Positions 26,983-41,525 of a stretch of DNA of 64,000 nucleotides are shown here, in pieces. The translations under genes and the position numbers were made by a program. The notes under the pieces were generated by a model, which saw nothing but the letters and a program-made list of their open reading frames with translations, was not told where the DNA came from and made no database searches. The first letter of the stretch is position 1, and each line of letters starts with the position of its first letter. Source of the DNA: Linyphia triangularis (lineage: Eukaryota; Arthropoda; Arachnida; Araneae; Linyphiidae); the NCBI GenBank assembly GCA_963978545.1, contig OZ021732.1, forward strand, positions 21,559,521 through 21,623,520, given 5' to 3'.

Positions 26983-28800
26983 TGGTGTTTTCAAATATGT
27001 CTACTAAATATCAGTGTTTATTCTAAATTTGATGAATAGAATTATCATAATGTCGAAGTTAATGAACCATAATGTGATAACCCATTCTTATAAGATGTTA
27101 GTTGAATATTTGGTGCAAGATTGGCATAGAGTATTTCGATGATGTTTGGTCTATATGTGACCCCTCAATTAAGAGTCGATTAAAGAAGGGTATGAGAAAG
27201 TGTGATCCTTGGTGTGAAGAGAAGGTAGTAATTAAAATATTTAAATGTTCCCCCTTAATTCAAATCCCTTAATTATTTTATCATATTTCAATGAATTTCC
27301 AAATTTATTCTAAATTTAATATTAAAGTACAGTTTACCACTACGAAGAAGTTAAAAAAACATGGTGTGTTAACCCTTTTCTAATAAAAACAGTTGGTTGA
27401 GTAATTGGTGTAAGGATAAAATAGAGTAATTGCGATGATATTTGGTATTTGTGTGACCCCTCAATTTAAACTATTGATAAATGGTATGTGAAAGTGTGAC
27501 CCCTGGTTATTTAAAAAAATCCCGATGAAAATTCAAAATTAATTATAAATTTAATGAATGAATTAGAATGATCATATCGTAGAAGGTAAAAAATTAATGT
27601 GTGATTCCTTTTCTACTTTAAGCGGTCAGTGGAATATATAAGTAAAATTTGAGTAGTGCATTACGATTAAATTTGGTATATGTGTGACCCTTATATATTC
27701 AGAGTCGATTATTTCATGAAGGGTATGAAAGGTGTGACCCCTCAAATTTTCAAAACGTTTAAAAAAAATTCAACATTGATTGGTTCTTGCATGTAATAAA
27801 TGGAATAGAATTATCACAACGTTTAAGGTAACGAAATTAGTGTATGAATCCGTTTCTAATATAAGATATCAGTTAAATAATTGGAGTAAGATATGACAAA
27901 GAGTGATACGATGATACTAGATATTTGTGTGACCCCTCAATATAAACTCGATTCCTAAAAGTTATGTGAAGGTGTGACCCCTGATTGTTTAAAAATATTT
28001 CCTTGAAATTTCCGTATTCCTAGTAAAATTTGATGAACGCAGTAGAATTGTCATAACTTTGAAGTTAAAGAACCATTATGTGATAACCCATTTTAATATA
28101 ACTTGTTAGTTGAATAATTGGTGTAAGATCAGAATAGAAAATCACGATGATATTTGGTTATTGTGTGACCCCTCAATTTAAACTATTGATAAATGGTATG
28201 TGAAGGTGTGACCCCTGATTATTTAAAAATATTTCAATGAAAATTCAAAATTGGTTCTAAATTTAATGAATGAAGTAGACTGACCATATCGTAGAAGGTA
28301 AAGAAATTAATGTTACGATTAACTTTTGTATATGTGTGACCCTTAAATATTCAGAGTAGATTATTTCATGAAGGTTATGAGAAGGTATGACCCCTCATTT
28401 TTTCAAATATGTCAACGAAGTTACAGTATTTATTCTAAATTTGAACAAAATAGAATTATCATAACGTCAAAAGTTAAAGAACCATGGTGTGACCCATTCT
28501 AATATAAGTTGTTAGTTGAATAATTGGTGTAAGACCGTTATAGAACGTCATGATGATGTTTGGTTTTTGTGTGACCCCTCAATTTAAACTATTGATAAAT
28601 GGTATGTGAAGGTGTGGCCCCTGATTATTTAAAAATATTTCAATATAAATTCAAAATTGATTCTAAATTTAATGAATGAAGTAGAATGACCATATCAAAG
28701 AAGGTAAAGAAATTGATGTTACGATTAAATTTGGCATATGTGTGACCCTTATATATTCAGAGTCGATTATTTGGTAATGGTTATGAGAAGGTGTGACCCC
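26983..28800. repeat. HOR unit 14 (1818 bp, M1 type A)
   Basis: Ordinary 8-mer with M6 TTCAAAATTGG and M7 CAACGAAG, the same combination as units 11, 13 and 15. I saw no private mark. Confidence 0.93.
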
Positions 28801-30618
28801 TGGTGTTTTCAAATATGTCTACTAAATATCAGTGTTTATTCTAAATTTGATGAATAGAATTATCATAATGTCGAAGTTAATGAACCATAATGTGATAACC
28901 CATTCTTATAAGATGTTAGTTGAATATTTGGTGCAAGATTGGCATAGAGTATTTCGATGATGTTTGGTCTATATGTGACCCCTCAATTAAGAGTCGATTA
29001 AAGAAGGGTATGAGAAAGTGTGATCCTTGGTGTGAAGAGAAGGTAGTAATTAAAATATTTAAATGTTCCCCCTTAATTCAAATCCCTTAATTATTTTATC
29101 ATATTTCAATGAATTTCCAAATTTATTCTAAATTTAATATTAAAGTACAGTTTACCACTACGAAGAAGTTAAAAAAACATGGTGTGTTAACCCTTTTCTA
29201 ATAAAAACAGTTGGTTGAGTAATTGGTGTAAGGATAAAATAGAGTAATTGCGATGATATTTGGTATTTGTGTGACCCCTCAATTTAAACTATTGATAAAT
29301 GGTATGTGAAAGTGTGACCCCTGGTTATTTAAAAAAATCCCGATGAAAATTCAAAATTAATTATAAATTTAATGAATGAATTAGAATGATCATATCGTAG
29401 AAGGTAAAAAATTAATGTGTGATTCCTTTTCTACTTTAAGCGGTCAGTGGAATATATAAGTAAAATTTGAGTAGTGCATTACGATTAAATTTGGTATATG
29501 TGTGACCCTTATATATTCAGAGTCGATTATTTCATGAAGGGTATGAAAGGTGTGACCCCTCAAATTTTCAAAACGTTTAAAAAAAATTCAACATTGATTG
29601 GTTCTTGCATGTAATAAATGGAATAGAATTATCACAACGTTTAAGGTAACGAAATTAGTGTATGAATCCGTTTCTAATAAAAGATATCAGTTAAATAATT
29701 GGAGTAAGATATGACAAAGAGTGATACGATGATACTAGATATTTGTGTGACCCCTCAATATAAACTCGATTCCTAAAAGTTATGTGAAGGTGTGACCCCT
29801 GATTGTTTAAAAATATTTCCTTGAAATTTCCGTATTCCTAGTAAAATTTGATGAACGCAGTAGAATTGTCATAACTTTGAAGTTAAAGAACCATTATGTG
29901 ATAACCCATTTTAATATAACTTGTTAGTTGAATAATTGGTGTAAGATCAGAATAGAAAATCACGATGATATTTGGTTATTGTGTGACCCCTCAATTTAAA
30001 CTATTGATAAATGGTATGTGAAGGTGTGACCCCTGATTATTTAAAAATATTTCAATGAAAATTCAAAATTGGTTCTAAATTTAATGAATGAAGTAGACTG
30101 ACCATATCGTAGAAGGTAAAGAAATTAATGTTACGATTAACTTTTGTATATGTGTGACCCTTAAATATTCAGAGTAGATTATTTCATGAAGGTTATGAGA
30201 AGGTATGACCCCTCATTTTTTCAAATATGTCAACGAAGTTACAGTATTTATTCTAAATTTGAACAAAATAGAATTATCATAACGTCAAAAGTTAAAGAAC
30301 CATGGTGTGACCCATTCTAATATAAGTTGTTAGTTGAATAATTGGTGTAAGACCGTTATAGAACGTCATGATGATGTTTGGTTTTTGTGTGACCCCTCAA
30401 TTTAAACTATTGATAAATGGTATGTGAAGGTGTGGCCCCTGATTATTTAAAAATATTTCAATATAAATTCAAAATTGATTCTAAATTTAATGAATGAAGT
30501 AGAATGACCATATCAAAGAAGGTAAAGAAATTGATGTTACGATTAAATTTGGCATATGTGTGACCCTTATACATTCAGAGTCGATTATTTGGTAATGGTT
30601 ATGAGAAGGTGTGACCCC
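28801..30618. repeat. HOR unit 15 (1818 bp, M1 type A)
   Basis: Ordinary 8-mer. Private A at 29680 in M4 (CTAATAAAAG). It ends with CTTATACATTC, ahead of the first type B M1 of a six-unit type B run. Confidence 0.93.
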
Positions 30619-32435
30619 TGATGTTTTCAAATATGTCTTCTAAATAGCAGTGTTTATTCTAAATTTGATGAATAGAATTATCATAATGTCGAAGTTAATG
30701 AACCATAATGTGATAACCCATTCTTATAAGATGTTAGTTGAATATTTGGTGCAAGATTGGCATAGAGTATTTCGATGATGTTTGGTCTATATGTGACCCC
30801 TCAATTAAGAGTCGATTAAAGAAGGGTATGAGAAAGTGTGATCCTTGGTGTGAAGAGAAGGTAGTAATTAAAATATTTAAATGTTCCCCCTTAATTCAAA
30901 TCTCTTAATTATTTTATCATATTTCAATGAATTTCCAAATTTATTCTAAATTTAATATTAAAGTACAGTTTACCACTACGAAGAAGTTAAAAAAACATGG
31001 TGTGTTAACCCTTTTCTAATAAAAACAGTTGGTTGAGTAATTGGTGTAAGGATAAAATAGAGTAATTGCGATGATATTTGGTATTTGTGTGACCCCTCAA
31101 TTTAAACTATTGATAAATGGTATGTGAAAGTGTGACCCCTGGTTATTTAAAAAATCCCGATGAAAATTCAAAATTAATTATAAATTTAATGAATGAATTA
31201 GAATGATCATATCGTAGAAGGTAAAAAATTAATGTGTGATTCCTTTTCTACTTTAAGCGGTCAGTGGAATATATAAGTAAAATTTGAGTAGTGCATTACG
31301 ATTAAATTTGGTATATGTGTGACCCTTATATATTCAGAGTCGATTATTTCATGAAGGGTATGAAAGGTGTGACCCCTCAAATTTTCAAAACGTTTAAAAA
31401 AAATTCAACATTGATTGGTTCTTGCATGTAATAAATGGAATAGAATTATCACAACGTTTAAGGTAACGAAATTAGTGTATGAATCCGTTTCTAATATAAG
31501 ATATCAGTTAAATAATTGGAGTAAGATATGACAAAGAGTGATACGATGATACTAGATATTTGTGTGACCCCTCAATATAAACTCGATTCCTAAAAGTTAT
31601 GTGAAGGTGTGACCCCTGATTGTTTAAAAATATTTCCTTGAAATTTCCGTATTCCTAGTAAAATTTGATGAACGCAGTAGAATTGTCATAACTTTGAAGT
31701 TAAAGAACCATTATGTGATAACCCATTTTAATATAACTTGTTAGTTGAATAATTGGTGTAAGATCAGAATAGAAAATCACGATGATATTTGGTTATTGTG
31801 TGACCCCTCAATTTAAACTATTGATAAATGGTATGTGAAGGTGTGACCCCTGATTATTTAAAAATATTTCAATGAAAATTCGAAATTGGTTCTAAATTTA
31901 ATGAATGAAGTAGACTGACCATATCGTAGAAGGTAAAGAAATTAATGTTACGATTAACTTTTGTATATGTGTGACCCTTAAATATTCAGAGTAGATTATT
32001 TCATGAAGGTTATGAGAAGGTATGACCCCTCATTTTTTCAAATATGTCAACGAAGTTACAGTATTTATTCTAAATTTGAACAAAATAGAATTATCATAAC
32101 GTCAAAAGTTAAAGAACCATGGTGTGACCCATTCTAATATAAGTTGTTAGTTGAATAATTGGTGTAAGACCGTTATAGAACGTCATGATGATGTTTGGTT
32201 TTTGTGTGACCCCTCAATTTAAACTATTGATAAATGGTATGTGAAGGTGTGGCCCCTGATTATATAAAAATATTTCAATATAAATTCAAAATTGATTCTA
32301 AATTTAATGAATGAAGTAGAATGACCATATCAAAGAAGGTAAAGAAATTGATGTTACGATTAAATTTGGCATATGTGTGACCCTTATACATTCAGAGTCA
32401 ATTATTTGGTAATGGTTATGAGAAGGTGTGACCCC
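30619..32435. repeat. HOR unit 16 (1817 bp, M1 type B)
   Basis: 8-mer one base short because the A-run of M3 has six As instead of seven (31149-31154). Other marks are T at 30903 (CTCTTAATT in M2, shared with unit 21), A at 32264 (TATATAAAAA) and A at 32400 (GAGTCAATT in M8, shared with unit 18). Confidence 0.92.
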
Positions 32436-34253
32436 TGATGTTTTCAAATATGTCTTCTAAATAGCAGTGTTTATTCTAAATTTGATGAATAGAATTGTCA
32501 TAATGTCGAAGTTAATGAACCATAATGTGATAACCCATTCTTATAAGATGTTAGTTGAATATTTGGTGCAAGATTGGCATAGAGTATTTCGATGATGTTT
32601 GGTCTATATGTGACCCCTCAATTAAGAGTCGATTAAAGAAGGGTATGAGAAAGTGTGATCCTTGGTGTGAAGAGAAGGTAGTAATTAAAATATTTAAATG
32701 TTCCCCCTTAATTCAAATCCCTTAATTATTTTATCATATTTCAATGAATTTCCAAATTTATTCTAAATTTAATATTAAAGTACAGTTTACCACTACGAAG
32801 AAGTTAAAAAAACATGGTGTGTTAACCCTTTTCTAATAAAAACAGTTGGTTGAGTAATTGGTGTAAGGATAAAATAGAGTAATTGCGATGATATTTGGTA
32901 TTTGTGTGACCCCTCAATTTAAACTATTGATAAATGGTATGTGAAAGTGTGACCCCTGGTTATTTAAAAAAATCCCGATGAAAATTCAAAATTAATTATA
33001 AATTTAATGAATGAATTAGAATGATCATATCGTAGAAGGTAAAAAATTAATGTGTGATTCCTTTTCTACTTTAAGCGGTCAGTGGAATATATAAGTAAAA
33101 TTTGAGTAGTGCATTACGATTAAATTTGGTATATGTGTGACCCTTATATATTCAGAGTCGATTATTTCATGAAGGGTATGAAAGGTGTGACCCCTCAAAT
33201 TTTCAAAACGTTTAAAAAAAATTCAACATTGATTGGTTCTTGCATGTAATAAATGGAATAGAATTATCACAACGTTTAAGGTAACGAAATTAGTGTATGA
33301 ATCCGTTTCTAATATAAGATATCAGTTAAATAATTGGAGTAAGATATGACAAAGAGTGATACGATGATACTAGATATTTGTGTGACCCCTCAATATAAAC
33401 TCGATTCCTAAAAGTTATGTGAAGGTGTGACCCCTGATTGTTTAAAAATATTTCCTTGAAATTTCCGTATTCCTAGTAAAATTTGATGAACGCAGTAGAA
33501 TTGTCATAACTTTGAAGTTAAAGAACCATTATGTGATAACCCATTTTAATATAACTTGTTAGTTGAATAATTGGTGTAAGATCAGAATAGAATATCACGA
33601 TGATATTTGGTTATTGTGTGACCCCTCAATTTAAACTATTGATAAATGGTATGTGAAGGTGTGACCCCTGATTATTTAAAAATATTTCAATGAAAATTCG
33701 AAATTGGTTCTAAATTTAATGAATGAAGTAGACTGACCATATCGTAGAAGGTAAAGAAATTAATGTTACGATTAACTTTTGTATATGTGTGACCCTTAAA
33801 TATTCAGAGTAGATTATTTCATGAAGGTTATGAGAAGGTATGACCCCTCATTTTTTCAAATATGTCAACGAAGTTACAGTATTTATTCTAAATTTGAACA
33901 AAATAGAATTATCATAACGTCAAAAGTTAAAGAACCATGGTGTGACCCATTCTAATATAAGTTGTTAGTTGAATAATTGGTGTAAGACCGTTATAGAACG
34001 TCATGATGATGTTTGGTTTTTGTGTGACCCCTCAATTTAAACTATTGATAAATGGTATGTGAAGGTGTGGCCCCTGATTATTTAAAAATATTTCAATATA
34101 AATTCAAAATTGATTCTAAATTTAATGAATGAAGTAGAATGACCATATCAAAGAAGGTAAAGAAATTGATGTTACGATTAAATTTGGCATATGTGTGACC
34201 CTTATACATTCAGAGTCGATTATTTGGTAATGGTTATGAGAAGGTGTGACCCC
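32436..34253. repeat. HOR unit 17 (1818 bp, M1 type B)
   Basis: 8-mer with G at 32497 in M1 (GAATTGTCATAATG, shared with unit 19) and T at 33593 in M5 (GAATATCACG, shared with units 22, 26 and 33). Confidence 0.93.
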
Positions 34254-36071
34254 TGATGTTTTCAAATATGTCTTCTAAATAGCAGTGTTTATTCTAAATT
34301 TGATGAATAGAATTATCATAATGTCGAAGTTAATGAACCATAATGTGATAACCCATTCTTATAAGATGTTAGTTGAATATTTGGTGCAAGATTGGCATAG
34401 AGTATTTCGATGATGTTTGGTCTATATGTGACCCCTCAATTAAGAGTCGATTAAAGAAGGGTATGAGAAAGTGTGATCCTTGGTGTGAAGAGAAGGTAGT
34501 AATTAAAATATTTAAATGTTCCCCCTTAATTCAAATCCCTTAATTATTTTATCATATTTCAATGAATTTCCAAATTTATTCTAAATTTAATATTAAAGTA
34601 CAGTTTACCACTACGAAGAAGTTAAAAAAACATGGTGTGTTAACCCTTTTCTAATAAAAACAGTTGGTTGAGTAATTGGTGTAAGGATAAAATAGAGTAA
34701 TTGCGATGATATTTGGTATTTGTGTGACCCCTCAATTTAAACTATTGATAAATGGTATGTGAAAGTGTGACCCCTGGTTATTTAAAAAAATCCCGATGAA
34801 AATTCAAAATTAATTATAAATTTAATGAATGAATTAGAATGATCATATCGTAGAAGGTAAAAAATTAATGTGTGATTCCTTTTCTACTTTAAGCGGTCAG
34901 TGGAATATATAAGTAAAATTTGAGTAGTGCATTACGATTAAATTTGGTATATGTGTGACCCTTATATATTCAGAGTCGATTATTTCATGAAGGGTATGAA
35001 AGGTGTGACCCCTCAAATTTTCAAAACGTTTAAAAAAAATTCAACATTGATTGGTTCTTGCATGTAATAAATGGAATAGAATTATCACAACGTTTAAGGT
35101 AACGAAATTAGTGTATGAATCCTTTTCTAATATAAGATATCAGTTAAATAATTGGAGTAAGATATGACAAAGAGTGATACGATGATACTAGATATTTGTG
35201 TGACCCCTCAATATAAACTCGATTCCTAAAAGTTATGTGAAGGTGTGACCCCTGATTGTTTAAAAATATTTCCTTGAAATTTCCGTATTCCTAGTAAAAT
35301 TTGATGAACGCAGTAGAATTGTCATAACTTTGAAGTTAAAGAACCATTATGTGATAACCCATTTTAATATAACTTGTTAGTTGAATAATTGGTGTAAGAT
35401 CAGAATAGAAAATCACGATGATATTTGGTTATTGTGTGACCCCTCAATTTAAACTATTGATAAATGGTATGTGAAGGTGTGACCCCTGATTATTTAAAAA
35501 TATTTCAATGAAAATTCGAAATTGGTTCTAAATTTAATGAATGAAGTAGACTGACCATATCGTAGAAGGTAAAGAAATTAATGTTACGATTAACTTTTGT
35601 ATATGTGTGACCCTTAAATATTCAGAGTAGATTATTTCATGAAGGTTATGAGAAGGTATGACCCCTCATTTTTTCAAATATGTCAACGAAGTTACAGTAT
35701 TTATTCTAAATTTGAACAAAATAGAATTATCATAACGTCAAAAGTTAAAGAACCATGGTGTGACCCATTCTAATATAAGTTGTTAGTTGAATAATTGGTG
35801 TAAGACCGTTATAGAACGTCATGATGATGTTTGGTTTTTGTGTGACCCCTCAATTTAAACTATTGATAAATGGTATGTGAAGGTGTGGCCCCTGATTATT
35901 TAAAAATATTTCAATATAAATTCAAAATTGATTCTAAATTTAATGAATGAAGTAGAATGACCATATCAAAGAAGGTAAAGAAATTGATGTTACGATTAAA
36001 TTTGGCATATGTGTGACCCTTATACATTCAGAGTCAATTATTTGGTAATGGTTATGAGAAGGTGTGACCCC
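34254..36071. repeat. HOR unit 18 (1818 bp, M1 type B)
   Basis: 8-mer with a private T at 35123 in M4 (ATCCTTTTC). A at 36036 in M8 (GAGTCAATT) is shared with unit 16. Confidence 0.93.
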
Positions 36072-37889
36072 TGATGTTTTCAAATATGTCTTCTAAATAG
36101 CAGTGTTTATTCTAAATTTGATGAATAGAATTGTCATAATGTCGAAGTTAATGAACCATAATGTGATAACCCATTCTTATAAGATGTTAGTTGAATATTT
36201 GGTGCAAGATTGGCATAGAGTATTTCGATGATGTTTGGTCTATATGTGACCCCTCAATTAAGAGTCGATTAAAGAAGGGTATGAGAAAGTGTGATCCTTG
36301 GTGTGAAGAGAAGGTAGTAATTAAAATATTTAAATGTTCCCCCTTAATTCAAATCCCTTAATTATTTTATCATATTTCAATGAATTTCCAAATTTATTCT
36401 AAATTTAATATTAAAGTACAGTTTACCACTACGAAGAAGTTAAAAAAACATGGTGTGTTAACCCTTTTCTAATAAAAACAGTTGGTTGAGTAATTGGTGT
36501 AAGGATAAAATAGAGTAATTGCGATGATATTTGGTATTTGTGTGACCCCTCAATTTAAACTATTGATAAATGGTATGTGAAAGTGTGACCCCTGGTTATT
36601 TAAAAAAATCCCGATGAAAATTCAAAATTAATTATAAATTTAATGAATGAATTAGAATGATCATATCGTAGAAGGTAAAAAATTAATGTGTGATTCCTTT
36701 TCTACTTTAAGCGGTCAGTGGAATATATAAGTAAAATTTGAGTAGTGCATTACGATTAAATTTGGTATATGTGTGACCCTTATATATTCAGAGTCGATTA
36801 TTTCATGAAGGGTATGAAAGGTGTGACCCCTCAAATTTTCAAAACGTTTAAAAAAAATTCAACATTGATTGGTTCTTGCATGTAATAAATGGAATAGAAT
36901 TATCACAACGTTTAAGGTAACGAAATTAGTGTATGAATCCGTTTCTAATATAAGATATCAGTTAAATAATTGGAGTAAGATATGACAAAGAGTGATACGA
37001 TGATACTAGATATTTGTGTGACCCCTCAATATAAACTCGATTCCTAAAAGTTATGTGAAGGTGTGACCCCTGATTGTTTAAAAATATTTCCTTGAAATTT
37101 CCGTATTCCTAGTAAAATTTGATGAACGCAGTAGAATTGTCATAACTTTGAAGTTAAAGAACCATTATGTGATAACCCATTTTAATATAACTTGTTAGTT
37201 GAATAATTGGTGTAAGATCAGAATAGAAAATCACGATGATATTTGGTTATTGTGTGACCCCTCAATTTAAACTATTGATAAATGGTATGTGAAGGTGTGA
37301 CCCCTGATTATTTAAAAATATTTCAATGAAAATTCGAAATTGGTTCTAAATTTAATGAATGAAGTAGACTGACCATATCGTAGAAGGTAAAGAAATTAAT
37401 GTTACGATTAACTTTTGTATATGTGTGACCCTTAAATATTCAGAGTAGATTATTTCATGAAGGTTATGAGAAGGTATGACCCCTCATTTTTTCAAATATG
37501 TCAACGAAGTTACAGTATTTATTCTAAATTTGAACAAAATAGAATTATCATAACGTCAAAAGTTAAAGAACCATGGTGTGACCCATTCTAATATAAGTTG
37601 TTAGTTGAATAATTGGTGTAAGACCGTTATAGAACGTCATGATGATGTTTGGTTTTTGTGTGACCCCTCAATTTAAACTATTGATAAATGGTATGTGAAG
37701 GTGTGGCCCCTGATTATTTAAAAATATTTCAATATAAATTCAAAATTGATTCTAAATTTAATGAATGAAGTAGAATGACCATATCAAAGAAGGTAAAGAA
37801 ATTGATGTTACGATTAAATTTGGCATATGTGTGACCCTTATACATTCAGAGTCGATTATTTGGTAATGGTTATGAGAAGGTGTGACCCC
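36072..37889. repeat. HOR unit 19 (1818 bp, M1 type B)
   Basis: 8-mer with G at 36133 in M1 (GAATTGTCATAATG), shared with unit 17. The pair 18-19 thus repeats the marks of 16-17. Confidence 0.93.
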
Positions 37890-39707
37890 TGATGTTTTCA
37901 AATATGTCTTCTAAATAGCAGTGTTTATTCTAAATTTGATGAATAGAATTATCATAATGTCGAAGTTAATGAACCATAATGTGATAACCCATTCTTATAA
38001 GATGTTAGTTGAATATTTGGTGCAAGATTGGCATAGAGTATTTCGATGATGTTTGGTCTATATGTGACCCCTCAATTAAGAGTCGATTAAAGAAGGGTAT
38101 GAGAAAGTGTGATCCTTGGTGTGAAGAGAAGGTAGTAATTAAAATATTTAAATGTTCCCCCTTAATTCAAATCCCTTAATTATTTTATCATATTTCAATG
38201 AATTTCCAAATTTATTCTAAATTTAATATTAAAGTACAGTTTACCACTACGAAGAAGTTAAAAAAACATGGTGTGTTAACCCTTTTCTAATAAAAACAGT
38301 TGGTTGAGTAATTGGTGTAAGGATAAAATAGAGTAATTGCGATGATATTTGGTATTTGTGTGACCCCTCAATTTAAACTATTGATAAATGGTATGTGAAA
38401 GTGTGACCCCTGGTTATTTAAAAAAATCCCGATGAAAATTCAAAATTAATTATAAATTTAATGAATGAATTAGAATGATCATATCGTAGAAGGTAAAAAA
38501 TTAATGTGTGATTCCTTTTCTACTTTAAGCGGTCAGTGGAATATATAAGTAAAATTTGAGTAGTGCATTACGATTAAATTTGGTATATGTGTGACCCTTA
38601 TATATTCAGAGTCGATTATTTCATGAAGGGTATGAAAGGTGTGACCCCTCAAATTTTCAAAACGTTTAAAAAAAATTCAACATTGATTGGTTCTTGCATG
38701 TAATAAATGGAATAGAATTATCACAACGTTTAAGGTAACGAAATTAGTGTATGAATCCGTTTCTAATATAAGATATCAGTTAAATAATTGGAGTAAGATA
38801 TGACAAAGAGTGATACGATGATACTAGATATTTGTGTGACCCCTCAATATAAACTCGATTCCTAAAAGTTATGTGAAGGTGTGACCCCTGATTGTTTAAA
38901 AATATTTCCTTGAAATTTCCGTATTCCTAGTAAAATTTGATGAACGCAGTAGAATTGTCATAACTTTGAAGTTAAAGAACCATTATGTGATAACCCATTT
39001 TAATATAACTTGTTAGTTGAATAATTGGTGTAAGATCAGAATAGAAAATCACGATGATATTTGGTTATTGTGTGACCCCTCAATTTAAACTATTGATAAA
39101 TGGTATGTGAAGGTGTGACCCCTGATTATTTAAAAATATTTCAATGAAAATTCGAAATTGGTTCTAAATTTAATGAATGAAGTAGACTGACCATATCGTA
39201 GAAGGTAAAGAAATTAATGTTACGATTAACTTTTGTATATGTGTGACCCTTAAATATTCAGAGTAGATTATTTCATGAAGGTTATGAGAAGGTATGACCC
39301 CTCATTTTTTCAAATATGTCAACGAAGTTACAGTATTTATTCTAAATTTGAACAAAATAGAATTATCATAACGTCAAAAGTTAAAGAACCATGGTGTGAC
39401 CCATTCTAATATAAGTTGTTAGTTGAATAATTGGTGTAAGACCGTTATAGAACGTCATGATGATGTTTGGTTTTTGTGTGACCCCTCAATTTAAACTATT
39501 GATAAATGGTATGTGAAGGTGTGGCCCCTGATTATTTAAAAATATTTCAATATAAATTCAAAATTGATTCTAAATTTAATGAATGAAGTAGAATGACCAT
39601 ATCAAAGAAGGTAAAGAAATTGATGTTACGATTAAATTTGGCATATGTGTGACCCTTATACATTCAGAGTCGATTATTTGGTAATGGTTATGAGAAGGTG
39701 TGACCCC
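37890..39707. repeat. HOR unit 20 (1818 bp, M1 type B)
   Basis: Ordinary 8-mer with type B M1, M6 TTCGAAATTGG and M8 CTTATACATTC; I saw no private change. It can serve as a type B reference, together with units 23 and 27. Confidence 0.93.
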
Positions 39708-41525
39708 TGATGTTTTCAAATATGTCTTCTAAATAGCAGTGTTTATTCTAAATTTGATGAATAGAATTATCATAATGTCGAAGTTAATGAACCATAATGT
39801 GATAACCCATTCTTATAAGATGTTAGTTGAATATTTGGTGCAAGATTGGCATAGAGTATTTCGATGATGTTTGGTCTATATGTGACCCCTCAATTAAGAG
39901 TCGATTAAAGAAGGGTATGAGAAAGTGTGATCCTTGGTGTGAAGAGAAGGTAGTAATTAAAATATTAAAATGTTCCCCCTTAATTCAAATCTCTTAATTA
40001 TTTTATCATATTTCAATGAATTTCCAAATTTATTCTAAATTTAATATTAAAGTACAGTTTACCACTACGAAGAAGTTAAAAAAACATGGTGTGTTAACCC
40101 TTTTCTAATAAAAACAGTTGGTTGAGTAATTGGTGTAAGGATAAAATAGAGTAATTGCGATGATATTTGGTATTTGTGTGACCCCTCAATTTAAACTATT
40201 GATAAATGGTATGTGAAAGTGTGACCCATGGTTATTTAAAAAAATCCCGATGAAAATTCAAAATTAATTATAAATTTAATGAATGAATTAGAATGATCAT
40301 ATCGTAGAAGGTAAAAAATTAATGTGTGATTCCTTTTCTACTTTAAGCGGTCAGTGGAATATATAAGTAAAATTTGAGTAGTGCATTACGATTAAATTTG
40401 GTATATGTGTGACCCTTATATATTCAGAGTCGATTATTTCATGAAGGGTATGAAAGGTGTGACCCCTCAAATTTTCAAAACGTTTAAAAAAAATTCAACA
40501 TTGATTGGTTCTTGCATGTAATAAATGGAATAGAATTATCACAACGTTTAAGGTAACGAAATTAGTGTATGAATCCGTTTCTAATATAAGATATCAGTTA
40601 AATAATTGGAGTAAGATATGACAAAGAGTGATACGATGATACTAGATATTTGTGTGACCCCTCAATATAAACTCGATTCCTAAAAGTTATGTGAAGGTGT
40701 GACCCCTGATTGTTTAAAAATATTTCCTTGAAATTTCCGTATTCCTAGTAAAATTTGATGAACGCAGTAGAATTGTCATAACGTTGAAGTTAAAGAACCA
40801 TTATGTGATAACCCATTTTAATATAACTTGTTATTTGAATAATTGGTGTAAGATCAGAATAGAAAATCACGATGATATTTGGTTATTGTGTGACCCCTCA
40901 ATTTAAACTATTGATAAATGGTATGTGAAGGTGTGACCCCTGATTATTTAAAAATATTTCAATGAAAATTCAAAATTGGTTCTAAATTTAATGAATGAAG
41001 TAGACTGACCATATCGTAGAAGGTAAAGAAATTAATGTTACGATTAACTTTTGTATATGTGTGACCCTTAAATATTCAGAGTAGATTATTTCATGAAGGT
41101 TATGAGAAGGTATGACCCCTCATTTTTTCAAATATGTCAACCAAGTTACAGTATTTATTCTAAATTTGAACAAAATAGAATTATCATAACGTCAAAAGTT
41201 AAAGAACCATGGTGTGACCCATTCTAATATAAGTTGTTAGTTGAATAATTGGTGTAAGACCGTTATAGAACGTCATGATGATGTTTGGTTTTTGTGTGAC
41301 CCCTCAATTTAAACTATTGATAAATGGTATGTGAAGGTGTGGCCCCTGATTATTTAAAAATATTTCAATATAAATTCAAAATTGATTCTAAATTTAATGA
41401 ATGAAGTAGAATGACCATATCAAAGAAGGTAAAGAAATTGATGTTACGATTAAATTTGGCATATGTGTGACCCTTATATATTCAGAGTCGATTATTTGGT
41501 AATGGTTATGAGAAGGTGTGACCCC
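39708..41525. repeat. HOR unit 21 (1818 bp, M1 type B, mosaic)
   Basis: 8-mer with several marks: A at 39967, T at 39992 (shared with unit 16), A at 40228 (GACCCATGG, shared with units 2 and 7), CATAACGTTGAAG (G at 40783), TTATTTG (T at 40834), TTCAAAATTGG and CAACCAAG (41142). The second half belongs to the haplotype of units 2, 10 and 24, and as in those the next M1 is type A. Confidence 0.93.
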
